A DNA stretch of 45,177 bases from positions 1 to 45,177 of the forward strand of contig NZ_PPXX01000030.1 in assembly GCF_021655075.1 (NCBI RefSeq), given 5' to 3'. The notes under the pieces are model-generated. The model was not told where the DNA came from and made no database searches. It saw nothing but the letters and a program-made list of their open reading frames with translations. Of the stretch, positions 35,066-43,503 are shown piece after piece. The translations under genes were made by a program, and so were the position numbers. This DNA is from Clostridium sp. Cult2 (lineage in GTDB: Bacteria; Bacillota; Clostridia; Tissierellales; Tepidimicrobiaceae). Numbering within the stretch: position 1 is the stretch's first letter; each line of letters begins with the position of its first letter.

Positions 35066-37903
35066 ATGACAAGAAAAGAAAAAGTATTTAAGGCCTTAAA
35101 AACTTTATCTGCTGAGATATCTTTAGAAGATGTAGATAAGAATTCCAGTATTGGCTTTGATGCTGAAACAATTTCTGATATTACTGGTATTGATAGGAGT
35201 AATGTAAGTAGAGAATTAAATGATTTAGTTAGAGAAGGAAGAGCTTTTAAGATAATTGGTAGACCTGTACTGTTCTTAGCAAAGGAAAGCTTAGAAGGAA
35301 TTATACCTATTGATTATGATTGTGATTTTATCTTTGATAGTATGGCTGATTTTTTGAAAGTAGTTAGTTCAGAAAATTTGGAATTGACTGTTAAAACTCA
35401 GGATCCTTTCGATGAAATTATTGGTGTAGATGGTAGTTTGGAACTGGCTATAAAGCAAGCAAAGGCTGCCATACTATATCCGCCTAAAGGGTTGCATACT
35501 CTTGTAACGGGTCCTACGGGTGTAGGTAAAACGACTTTTGCAGAAATGATGTACAAATATGCTATTTATGCGGGAACTATTCCTGAGGATACTGAATTTG
35601 TAATATTTAATTGTTCTGAATATGCTGAAAACCCGCAACTAATTTTATCCCAATTATTTGGCCATATAAAGGGTGCTTTTACAGGAGCAGATCAAGAGAA
35701 AGCAGGTTTTATTGAAAAAGCAGATGGGGGTATTTTACTACTAGATGAAATACATAGATTATCTCCTGAAGGTCAAGAAATGCTATTTTTATTATTGGAT
35801 AAAAATATATATAGGAAGCTTGGAGAGACAGAAGGCTATAGAAAGGCTAATGTATTGATAATTGGTGCTACGACTGAGGATATAAATTCTGTATTATTAA
35901 ATACATTTTTAAGAAGAATACCTATGGTAATCAGTCTTCCTTCCTTGGATAAAAGGCCATTGTCTGAGAGGCTAGAATTTATTGAAACTTTCTTAATAGA
36001 AGAAGTCAATAATGTTAAGGTTCCCATAAAGGTTTATAGAGATGTATTGAGGGCATTTTTGCTTTATGATTGTAGAGGGAATATAGGTCAACTTAAAGGG
36101 GATATACAACTTTTATGTGCGAGAGGTTTTCTTGATTATAAAACCTATAACAAAAAAGAAATTGAAATCGATACTCCTCTTTTACCAGAACATATCTACA
36201 ATGGAATATTAAGCTATAATAAAAAGCGTGAGGAAATTTTAGCCCTTCTAGAGCATGAAAAAGATTACTATATTTTTAGACAATCTGATAAAGCTAAGTT
36301 TGTAACTATCGATAATTATAGTTTGTCTGATGATTTATATAATGAAATAACTGAGAAATATAATAATTACCTATCAAAAGGATACTCTAAGGATAAGATA
36401 ACAGAAATAATTAATAGTGATATTGAAAAATATTTAATAAAACTGTTAAAAAGATGTAATGTGGATAAAGGGATACCAGAAAAGGAAGAATTATTTAAAA
36501 TAATAAGTCCTAGAGTATATGAAGCGGTTCAAGTTGCCTTAACATTTGCAGAGCAAAAACTCGAAAGGGATTTTAGTAGCAAAACTGTTATTGGACTTGC
36601 TATGCATATATCTGCTTTGATGGAGAGAATAGATGAGGGACAAATTATATACAATAACGAAATAAATAAAATTGCTCTAAATAATCCCCATGAGTTTAGG
36701 ACAGCTAAGATAATTAGAGAAATTTTACAGCAAGAATTAGAAATAAATATACCTAAAGAAGAAGTAGGTTTTCTCACTATGTTTTTGAGTGCTGTTGATT
36801 TGGAAGAAAGCTATAGAAAAATTGGGGTAATAGTTTTAGCCCACGGAGAATCAACAGCATCAAGTATTGCAGATGTAGTGAATAATTTACTTGGTACTGA
36901 TCATTGTAAAGCTATAGATATGCCTCTTGATGCTAATGTAGAAAATATACTGGAGAAAACTATTGAAAAGGCAAAAGAAATAGATGAAGGAAAAGGAGTA
37001 CTCCTATTAGTAGACATGGGATCCCTTACTGCATTTCCCGAAATCATTTATAAAAAAGCAAATATTGTAACTAGCTCTGTAGAAACTGTATCTACTCCTG
37101 TTGTAATTGAAGCGGTAAGAAAAAGTCTTTTACCAGAAATGACTTTACCAGTACTTGTAGAAGAAATCAAAACAGCAACTCCATATATAGGAAGGTTAGT
37201 TGGAGGGGGAGTAAAGAACAAAGCTGATATTTTAGAACCAAGACTAATATTAACTACTTGTATTTCAGGAAAAGGGGCGGCTATAAAGATTGCACAGCTA
37301 TTGGAAAACACATTGCCCTTTGCTGAAGAACAAAATATAAAAATAAAACCAATAGATGTAGATAGCAAATCTAATATGGATGTAGTTTTAAATGAGGATG
37401 AAAAGAAAAATATAGTAGCAGTGGTAGGAACAATAGACTTGAATATCCCAGGAATTCCCTTTATACCTATAGATGAGCTAATAATTGGGGATGGAATAAA
37501 GATACTAGAGAAAAATATAATTGGTTCAGATAACATATATGTTAGGGGAAAAACTTCAGAAGATAATATGTTTATCAAACTATTGGAAGGAATGCTTACT
37601 TTTCTTAATCCGGAAAAAGCATATAATTTAGTGAATAAGTCTTATTTGAAAATAATTAAACTTTTAGAAATGGAGAATACAACTCAACTTAAAATTAGAT
37701 ATATATTTCATAATTGCTGTATGATAGAAAGGTTAATTCAAAATGAAATCCTATCATATAATGATGTTGAGAGATTAATTCAGGGAAATATTACAATGTA
37801 TAAAAGAATTAAATTTGCACTAACAGATATTGAAGAAAATTTTGGTATTACAATTCCTGACACAGAAATAGGATATATAATAGATTTACTTGGCACACAA
37901 TAA
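35066..37903 (+). CDS. levR: LevR-type sigma-54 activator with PTS regulation domains
   Basis: Transcription activator of 945 residues. Domains in order: N-terminal winged helix (ETISDITGIDRSNVSRELND near 30-55); AAA+ sigma-54 interaction domain with Walker A GPTGVGKTTFAE near 148-158, GAFTGAD near 202-208 and GGILLLDEIHRL; a first PRD near 470-570 (histidine in GLAMHISALMERID); an EIIA-Man-like domain near 580-700 (VIVLAHGESTASS); an EIIB-like stretch; and a second PRD at the C-terminus. Phosphorylation by HPr and EII components tunes such proteins to sugar supply and carbon status. It lies just before a mannose-family PTS with a sigma-54 promoter, its evident target. The gene symbol is by architecture, not by proven orthology. 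Confidence 0.9.
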   Translation: MTRKEKVFKALKTLSAEISLEDVDKNSSIGFDAETISDITGIDRSNVSRELNDLVREGRAFKIIGRPVLFLAKESLEGIIPIDYDCDFIFDSMADFLKVVSSENLELTVKTQDPFDEIIGVDGSLELAIKQAKAAILYPPKGLHTLVTGPTGVGKTTFAEMMYKYAIYAGTIPEDTEFVIFNCSEYAENPQLILSQLFGHIKGAFTGADQEKAGFIEKADGGILLLDEIHRLSPEGQEMLFLLLDKNIYRKLGETEGYRKANVLIIGATTEDINSVLLNTFLRRIPMVISLPSLDKRPLSERLEFIETFLIEEVNNVKVPIKVYRDVLRAFLLYDCRGNIGQLKGDIQLLCARGFLDYKTYNKKEIEIDTPLLPEHIYNGILSYNKKREEILALLEHEKDYYIFRQSDKAKFVTIDNYSLSDDLYNEITEKYNNYLSKGYSKDKITEIINSDIEKYLIKLLKRCNVDKGIPEKEELFKIISPRVYEAVQVALTFAEQKLERDFSSKTVIGLAMHISALMERIDEGQIIYNNEINKIALNNPHEFRTAKIIREILQQELEINIPKEEVGFLTMFLSAVDLEESYRKIGVIVLAHGESTASSIADVVNNLLGTDHCKAIDMPLDANVENILEKTIEKAKEIDEGKGVLLLVDMGSLTAFPEIIYKKANIVTSSVETVSTPVVIEAVRKSLLPEMTLPVLVEEIKTATPYIGRLVGGGVKNKADILEPRLILTTCISGKGAAIKIAQLLENTLPFAEEQNIKIKPIDVDSKSNMDVVLNEDEKKNIVAVVGTIDLNIPGIPFIPIDELIIGDGIKILEKNIIGSDNIYVRGKTSEDNMFIKLLEGMLTFLNPEKAYNLVNKSYLKIIKLLEMENTTQLKIRYIFHNCCMIERLIQNEILSYNDVERLIQGNITMYKRIKFALTDIEENFGITIPDTEIGYIIDLLGTQ

Positions 37904-37919
37904 CACACTAGTTATTGTG
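37896..37919 (+). promoter_or_regulatory. Candidate upstream activator site for the LevR-type protein
   Basis: CACAATAAC and GTTATTGTG are perfect 9-base inverted arms around 6 bases, overlapping the end of the regulator gene. The palindrome lies about 120-140 bases upstream of the sigma-54 boxes, a normal enhancer distance, and no T-run follows it as in a terminator. Confidence 0.5.
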
Positions 37920-37967
37920 ATTGATATAACGGGGAACATTATATTTATTAATGTTCTAGAAAAAGCC

Positions 37968-38017
37968 AAAAGCAAATATAGAAAGCGGTCTAGACCTCTT
38001 TCTATATTTGCTTTTTT
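37968..38017 (+). terminator. Terminator of the levR-type gene
   Basis: AAAGCAAATATAGAAAG pairs with CTTTCTATATTTGCTTT around a 12-base loop and runs into TTTT. A weaker hairpin (GAACATT / AATGTTC, 37934-37956) precedes it. Confidence 0.88.
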
Positions 38018-38035
38018 AATATAACACAGTATTAT

Positions 38036-38051
38036 TGGCATAATAGTTGCA
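38036..38051 (+). promoter_or_regulatory. Sigma-54 promoter of the mannose-family PTS operon
   Basis: TTGGCATAATAGTTGCA carries GG (38037-38038) and GC (38049-38050) exactly 10 bases apart and matches the consensus TGGCAC-N5-TTGCA in all but one position. It lies directly after the levR terminator. The activator encoded just upstream needs such a promoter. Confidence 0.88.
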
Positions 38052-38416
38052 GCTAATAGTGTTAGTGACAGTATGATAATAAATATAAAAAAGCATTAAA
38101 CATGTAAGTTAGGAGGATGATTTATGGTAGGTATTAGCTGAGCTTTCGACTTACTAGGGCAAATATACACTAATTTTAAAATTGAAATACAAAGGGGGTT
38201 ATTTATGGTAAAGTTGTATTACTATAGAAAAGGGATTATTTAACTTATATTTTCAACAATTTAAAAAAGGGAATGCATAATAACAATTGTGAATTATTAA
38301 TAAAATGTTAGTGGGTTTTGTCCAATAAATGGAGTCAATTAAACTTAATGTAGAATTCAACATCTATATTTTATATTTTCCAAAATACTTTATAATGAAT
38401 GAAAGGAAGAATTTTG
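38052..38416 (+). other. Long leader of the PTS operon with two tiny ORFs
   Basis: About 365 bases between the sigma-54 promoter and the EIIA gene. Two very short frames have textbook ribosome binding sites: GGAGGATG before MVGIS (38124-38141) and AAAGGGGG before MVKLYYYRKGII (38204-38242). They may be leader peptides or stubs of deleted genes. No terminator is visible. Confidence 0.4.
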
Positions 38417-38833
38417 ATGATAGGGATATTAATTGTTACACATGGCAAATTTGGACAAGAATTGTTAGAGAGTGCTGAGCTAATTGTTGGTGAACTAGAT
38501 AAAGCACATTCTATTGGCCTTTTCCCTAATGAAAGCATAGATGATTTTAAATATAACATAATAGAATCAATAAAGGCCATGGATAATGGGAAGGGGGTTC
38601 TAGTATTTGCAGACTTATATGGTGGTACTCCCTCTAATTCAATTGCATTAAATTTAGATTTAAACGGATATGAGATAAATATAGAATGTATAACAGGGGT
38701 AAATTTACCTATGTTGTTGGAAGCGCTGACTATGAGAAACAATCTAAACCTTTCAGCATTAAAAAGCCATTGTATAGAAGCTGGGATAGATGGTATTAAG
38801 GATTTAGTGAGTATAGTAGAAACGAATGAATAA
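38417..38833 (+). CDS. PTS EIIA component, mannose family
   Basis: Cytoplasmic phosphocarrier of 138 residues with the EIIA-Man fold. The active histidine is H9 in MIGILIVTHGKFGQELLESA; DLYGGTPSNSIAL near 72-84 is the other family signature. The start at 38417 is chosen because GAAAGGAAG lies upstream; the earlier in-frame ATG at 38399 would overlap that site. It accepts phosphate from HPr, which is encoded at the end of the same gene row, and hands it to EIIB. Confidence 0.9.
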   Translation: MIGILIVTHGKFGQELLESAELIVGELDKAHSIGLFPNESIDDFKYNIIESIKAMDNGKGVLVFADLYGGTPSNSIALNLDLNGYEINIECITGVNLPMLLEALTMRNNLNLSALKSHCIEAGIDGIKDLVSIVETNE

Positions 38834-38891
38834 TCTATAGTATATAAGATTTGATGAAAAGAATTATGATATTAGAAAGGAAGCGGTGAGT

Positions 38892-39359
38892 ATGGAAATA
38901 TTATTTACCAGAATTGATGATAGGTTGGTTCATGGTCAAGTAACTACAACTTGGTTAAGACAATATAGATGCAATTCAATTTTTATTATTGATGATGAAG
39001 TAGCTGTTGATTCTTTACTAAAGAAAATATTAAAAGCAACTGCACCTCAAGATGTTAAGATGGTAATATTGGACACAAAAAAAGCAATAGAAATGTTGAA
39101 AGATAATGGGGAAGAAAAGATATTTATTATTACAAAAAGACCAAGACCAATATTGAAATTATTAGAGAATGGAATGAAAATTGATAGTGTAAACATAGGA
39201 GGGATGCAGCCAAAGCCTGGTTCTAAAAAAATATCTAAGGCAGTTTCAGTTACTAAGGAAGACATTGATGATTTCAAAAAACTCGCAGAAAAAGGAATTG
39301 AATTAGAGATTAGGATGGTTCCTACTGATTCAAGAATAGATTTAATAAAACTAATTTGA
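38892..39359 (+). CDS. PTS EIIB component, mannose/fructose/sorbose family
   Basis: Phosphocarrier of 155 residues. H14 in RIDDRLVHGQVTTTWLRQY is the phosphorylated residue; NIGGMQPKPGSKKISKAV near 104-121 is typical of the PTS_IIB sorbose fold. ATG 38892 follows GGAAGCGGTGAG; a GTG at 38886 is in frame and is part of that site. It passes phosphate to the sugar as it crosses the IIC-IID channel. Gene order IIA-IIB-IIC-IID is the standard one. Confidence 0.9.
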   Translation: MEILFTRIDDRLVHGQVTTTWLRQYRCNSIFIIDDEVAVDSLLKKILKATAPQDVKMVILDTKKAIEMLKDNGEEKIFIITKRPRPILKLLENGMKIDSVNIGGMQPKPGSKKISKAVSVTKEDIDDFKKLAEKGIELEIRMVPTDSRIDLIKLI

Positions 39360-39410
39360 AAATAGATTTTATTATAGTTTTAAGTTGAGTATTCTATTAA
39401 ATTAAAAGGG

Positions 39411-40250
39411 ATGGTGAATATTGTGTTTAAAGAAGCCTTAATTGTTGCTTTTATAGCTGGTGGATGGGAATTAATCACTATAGCTATATCGATGATACCA
39501 GTGTTGAGTCAGAAAGACAATATATTTATATCTTGGATAATAATTATATTAAGGGGATTGAGTTCAGCAATGAATTATAGTCCGCTTATTGTTGCTACTC
39601 TTACTGGTTTTGCTTTGGGAGATGTAAAAACTGGGCTATTGATAGGTTCTACAGTACAATTAATGTTTATAGGAGTATTTATTGTTGGAGCTTCATTGCC
39701 CCCAAATCCTCATGTAGCTTCTATACTAGCTACAGCATTTGCCATATTAGGTGGATTAAATCAAGGGGAAGCTATTGCAATTGTATTACCAATAGCTGTT
39801 TTAAGCCAAATGATAAGCATGTTAGTTATGACTATAAATACTTTTTTGTGCCACTGGGCTGACGGAATGGCTGAAGACGGTAATGCGCGTGGTATTGATA
39901 TTTTAAACACTATTAATACTTTTGGATGGGCAATAGGTGAGGTAATAGCAGGATTCTTAGGAATATATTTTGGAGTGGAATTAGTGCAAAAAATAGTTGA
40001 CGTTATTCCAGAATACATTTCATCGGGGTTAGGATTAGCTGCGGGTATGTTGCCAGCTCTTGGGTTTGGTATGTTGCTATTAATAATATCGAGCAAGAAA
40101 ACTTGGCCGTTTTTCTTTATAGGTTTTTTAATAGCTACTTATACGGATATGAATGCAGTGGCAATAGCAATCTTGGGAATGTGTATTGCTTTAATTTATG
40201 ATCAGATAACACATTCTAAAGGATTTATAGATGAAGAAACTTCAGTATAA
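39411..40250 (+). CDS. PTS EIIC component, mannose/fructose/sorbose family
   Basis: Membrane subunit of 279 residues with seven to eight hydrophobic segments (for example LLIGSTVQLMFIGVFIVGAS and ASILATAFAILGGLNQGEAI). Together with EIID it forms the sugar channel. AAAAGGG lies immediately before the ATG at 39411, too close for an ideal site; GTG at 39423 in the same frame has better spacing and may be the real start. The sugar or polyol cannot be deduced from the subunit itself. Confidence 0.9.
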   Translation: MVNIVFKEALIVAFIAGGWELITIAISMIPVLSQKDNIFISWIIIILRGLSSAMNYSPLIVATLTGFALGDVKTGLLIGSTVQLMFIGVFIVGASLPPNPHVASILATAFAILGGLNQGEAIAIVLPIAVLSQMISMLVMTINTFLCHWADGMAEDGNARGIDILNTINTFGWAIGEVIAGFLGIYFGVELVQKIVDVIPEYISSGLGLAAGMLPALGFGMLLLIISSKKTWPFFFIGFLIATYTDMNAVAIAILGMCIALIYDQITHSKGFIDEETSV

Positions 40251-40267
40251 AGAAGGGAGGAAGTTTA

Positions 40268-41077
40268 ATGAATGATAATAAACTTACAAAATCAGATATG
40301 TATGGAGTCATTTGGAGATCTTTTAATTTTGCAGGAAATTATAACTTTGAAAGAATGATGGCTGTTGGCATGACAGATATGCTGATACCAGTAATTAGAA
40401 AACTTTATGATACAAAAGAAGAGGTTGTCCAGGCTTTGAAAAGGCATTTGGTATTTTATAATTGTCACCCATATTTAGGGGCTATGATTACAGGGATTAT
40501 GGTGGCTATGGAAGAAAAAAAGGCAAATGGTGAACCAATAGAGGATTCTACCATCAATGGAGTGAAAACGGCAATGATGGGACCGTTTGCTGGTGTGGGA
40601 GATTCTTTTTTCTGGGGAACAATTCATCCAATATTTTTATCTTTATCTGCAGCCCTTGCTGCTCAGGGTAATATGTCTGGTTTCTTTATTGCGCTTTTAT
40701 TTTTTACCGCTTTTCCAATAGTAAATCATATTCTGTTTGTTAACTATGGCTATAAATTAGGTACAGATATACTAGATCAATTTGAAGAGAGTAATATACT
40801 CCAAAGAATTACAAGTGCAGCAAAAATTGTTGGAATGACAGTGGCTGGGGCTATGATATCTATACTTGTGAATATACAAACTCCTATTATAATCACATTT
40901 GGAGAGGGTAACGTTGAGTTGCAGCCAATATTAGATCAAGTATTGCCTAATTTATTACCATTAGCGTTATTATTTGGAGTATATAGTTTATTAAAAAAGA
41001 AGATATCACCTATTATCATAATGCTTGTAATAATGTTGCTTGGTGTTCTAGGAGCTAGATTTGGTTTCTTGGGATAA
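40268..41077 (+). CDS. PTS EIID component, mannose/fructose/sorbose family
   Basis: Membrane subunit of 269 residues. The N-terminal FNFAGNYNFERMMAVGMTDM (SWNYERMQ-like in relatives), HLVFYNCHPYLGAMITGI near 62-79 and GPFAGVGDSFFWGTIHPI near 105-122 are the EIID signatures. GAAGGGAGGAAG precedes the ATG, 17 bases after EIIC. It completes the transporter. A gap of about 130 bases follows, without a terminator, before the zinc dehydrogenase. Confidence 0.92.
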   Translation: MNDNKLTKSDMYGVIWRSFNFAGNYNFERMMAVGMTDMLIPVIRKLYDTKEEVVQALKRHLVFYNCHPYLGAMITGIMVAMEEKKANGEPIEDSTINGVKTAMMGPFAGVGDSFFWGTIHPIFLSLSAALAAQGNMSGFFIALLFFTAFPIVNHILFVNYGYKLGTDILDQFEESNILQRITSAAKIVGMTVAGAMISILVNIQTPIIITFGEGNVELQPILDQVLPNLLPLALLFGVYSLLKKKISPIIIMLVIMLLGVLGARFGFLG

Positions 41078-41205
41078 AAAGCCTAAGTTAAAAACAATAA
41101 TTCCACTATTTGTTTTTCAATAAATATATAGCTAATTTAGCAATAGTAAATATTCAATCAATTAATTAATATATCATAGTAGTTATATTTGGATGGAGGG
41201 TTAAA

Positions 41206-42228
41206 ATGAAAGTTGCAATGTATGAGGGTATCAAAAATATTAAAATTAGAGAAATGAAGTTAAATGAATTAAATGAAGATGATATTTTAATAAAGGTTAA
41301 AGTAGCTGGGATTTGTGCTACAGATGTTAAGACATATTTAAGGGGACACCCTGCTTTTAAACCACCAGTAGTGCTAGGGCATGAATATTCAGGTATAGTA
41401 CAAGAAGTTGGTAGCAAAGTATCAGTATGTAAAAAAGGCGATAGAGTGACCGTAGCTCCTTATATAGAATGTGGAGAGTGTATTTATTGTAAAAAAAATG
41501 ATAGAGACCTTTGTATCAACAAACTATATTCTACTGCTGGAGCATTTGCTGAATATGTCGTGATTAATCAAAAATTTGCTGAAAAAGCAATGTTAAAATT
41601 AGATAAACGAATTAGTTATAGGGTAGCGTCCCTTACCGAACCTCTAGCATGTTGTATAAATACAATAAATCAATGCTCTGCAAAAAAAGGAGATAATGTA
41701 TTAATAATTGGAGCTGGAGCTATGGGGATACTCAATGGATTTATTAGTAAAATAAGAGGCGCTGAGAATGTAATAATTAGTGATATAAATAGTATGAGAT
41801 TGAATATTGCAGAAGAATTTGGACTAATACCTGTCAATGTAGAAAAGGAAAATTTAAATGAATTAGTAAATAAGATAACTAATAATATAAAATGTGATGT
41901 AGTAATAGTTGCTGTTGGAAACGTAAAAGTTGTAGAAGATGGATTTCAATATGTTAGAAAAGGTGGTAAAGTTCATATGTTTGGTGGCGATACTATGGAT
42001 TCAATAATATCAGTCCCATCCCACCACATACATTACTCAAAAATAAGTCTTTTAGGTAGTTCTGGTTTTAGTAGTGTTAATTTTAAAGAGGCTATGGATG
42101 TAATAGGAGATTATGATGAACTATTAAAGAATATTATTACTGATTCGTATAGTTTAGAGAATATAGAAATTGGGATAAATAATGTTGCTGAAGGAAAAGG
42201 ACTAAGAACTATTATAGAATTTGAATAA
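41206..42228 (+). CDS. Zinc-dependent alcohol/polyol dehydrogenase
   Basis: Medium-chain dehydrogenase of 340 residues. Catalytic zinc ligands C37 and H59-E60 (GICATDV, GHEYSGIV) and the structural zinc cysteines C89, C92, C95 and C103 are all present. The Rossmann loop GAGAMGIL lies near 171-178. It resembles sorbitol and galactitol-1-phosphate dehydrogenases (GatD, SorD). GGATGGAGG precedes the ATG. In the operon it would oxidise the phosphorylated polyol to a keto sugar phosphate. The true substrate and cofactor are open. Confidence 0.85.
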   Translation: MKVAMYEGIKNIKIREMKLNELNEDDILIKVKVAGICATDVKTYLRGHPAFKPPVVLGHEYSGIVQEVGSKVSVCKKGDRVTVAPYIECGECIYCKKNDRDLCINKLYSTAGAFAEYVVINQKFAEKAMLKLDKRISYRVASLTEPLACCINTINQCSAKKGDNVLIIGAGAMGILNGFISKIRGAENVIISDINSMRLNIAEEFGLIPVNVEKENLNELVNKITNNIKCDVVIVAVGNVKVVEDGFQYVRKGGKVHMFGGDTMDSIISVPSHHIHYSKISLLGSSGFSSVNFKEAMDVIGDYDELLKNIITDSYSLENIEIGINNVAEGKGLRTIIEFE

Positions 42229-42282
42229 TAATAAGTTATAGAAAAGAAACCTTTGTACTATGTTTAGTCTTGGTTTGAAATG

Positions 42283-42407
42283 TTTCTAGCTACCTTTTTA
42301 TAAAACTGTAAGTTTTTCTTTTTAGCAGTAAATAAAATTAGATGATTTAATTAATAAACAAATATTTGTGTTTATAGGTAGGAATCTAAAGATAAGGTAG
42401 CTAGAAA
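42283..42407. repeat. 14-base inverted repeats 97 bases apart
   Basis: TTTCTAGCTACCTT (42283-42296) and AAGGTAGCTAGAAA (42394-42407) are perfect complements flanking 97 AT-rich bases. The size and noncoding interior resemble a miniature inverted-repeat element. No clear target duplication was found. Confidence 0.5.
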
Positions 42408-42504
42408 TACCTCTATAATAAAGAAATGTATATTTTTTTATTTAATATTATTGGAATATACTATTGTTTAATAGCTTAAATAATTATGTAGATATTATCA
42501 TCTG

Positions 42505-42540
42505 TTTTACATCTTAAAATTTATGAGATGTAAAATTTTT
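42505..42540 (+). terminator. Stem-loop before the aldolase gene
   Basis: TTTTACATCT and AGATGTAAAA form a perfect 10-base stem around 11 bases and are followed by TTTTT. It can act as a terminator or attenuator between the dehydrogenase and the aldolase. Confidence 0.55.
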
Positions 42541-42589
42541 AAATTGAGTTTAGAAATATGTAAAAATGTCTATGAAATGAGGGATATAA

Positions 42590-43468
42590 ATGTTAGTGCC
42601 TATGGCAAATATTTTGAATGATGCTAAAAGAGGTAGATATGGAGTAGTGGCACCAAATGTATTAAACATGGAAACAATTCAAGCGATTTTTGAAGCTGCA
42701 AAGGAATTAAGAGCACCAATAATTATAGATTATGCAGGAGCAGAACACATTGAAATCATCAGTGAAATTACAAGATTTTATGCACAAAAACATCCTGAGG
42801 CTGTTGTAGCTTTAAACTTTGATCATGGTTCTAAGTATGAAGATATTATAAGAGCAATAAGAGCTGGTTTTACATCAGTAATGATTGATAGGTCAACATT
42901 GCCTTATGATGAAAATGTAGCAGAAGTAAAAGAGATAGTTAAGATTGCTCATGCTGTGGGGGTTTCTGTTGAAGCTGAATTAGGACATGTTGGATTAGGA
43001 TATGAATATGGAGAAACAAGAGACAAAGGCTTAACAAATCCGGGAGAAGCAGTAAGATTTATTAAAGAGACTAATGTAGATTGTTTAGCTGTTGCAATTG
43101 GGACCTCCCATGGGACTTACAAAGGAGTTCCTTACTTAGACTTCCAACTGCTTAAAGAACTAAATTCTTTAATAGATATACCATTAGTTTTACATGGGAG
43201 TTCAGGCACTGGAGATGAAAATCTTAAAACAGCTGTCCAAATGGGGATACAAAAGGTTAATCTTTTTACTGACTTGAGCATGGCTGGAATAGAAAGATTA
43301 AAACAATACTTGGGAACAAAATTTTCTAATATGGACCATGATAAAGAGTTAGGGGAGCTTGGAATTAAATCAGTTAATTTATATGACGCATTCTATGAAG
43401 CTGTAAAAGGTTATAAAGCAGAATTAATGCACTATATTAAATTATTTGGTTCAAATGGGAAAGCCTAA
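42590..43468 (+). CDS. Class II fructose-bisphosphate/ketose-phosphate aldolase
   Basis: Zinc aldolase of 292 residues of the FbaA/GatY/KbaY group, which splits a ketose phosphate into dihydroxyacetone phosphate and an aldehyde. Zinc ligands H79 (NFDHG), H174 (GTSHGTYKG) and H202 (LHGSSG) are in place, as is KVNLFTDL for the phosphate loop. LNFDHG and HGSSG differ a little from the housekeeping LHLDHG and HGGSG, which suggests a specialised substrate. It lies between two alcohol dehydrogenases, without a ketose kinase beside it. Confidence 0.85.
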   Translation: MLVPMANILNDAKRGRYGVVAPNVLNMETIQAIFEAAKELRAPIIIDYAGAEHIEIISEITRFYAQKHPEAVVALNFDHGSKYEDIIRAIRAGFTSVMIDRSTLPYDENVAEVKEIVKIAHAVGVSVEAELGHVGLGYEYGETRDKGLTNPGEAVRFIKETNVDCLAVAIGTSHGTYKGVPYLDFQLLKELNSLIDIPLVLHGSSGTGDENLKTAVQMGIQKVNLFTDLSMAGIERLKQYLGTKFSNMDHDKELGELGIKSVNLYDAFYEAVKGYKAELMHYIKLFGSNGKA

Positions 43469-43503
43469 AGTAATGTTTTACTTATGTTACGTGAGGTGTT
43501 AAA

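Larger units (their letters stand above)
42229..42589. other. Intergenic region with inverted repeats
   Basis: The 360 bases between the zinc dehydrogenase and the aldolase hold no gene. They contain a distant perfect inverted repeat (42283-42407) and a stem-loop (42505-42535), listed separately. The aldolase ATG is preceded by GAGGG. Confidence 0.6.

Noticed and set aside
37896-37919. Palindrome after levR read as a terminator.
   Set aside because: No T-run follows, and a strong terminator lies 50 bases downstream; an activator site fits better.
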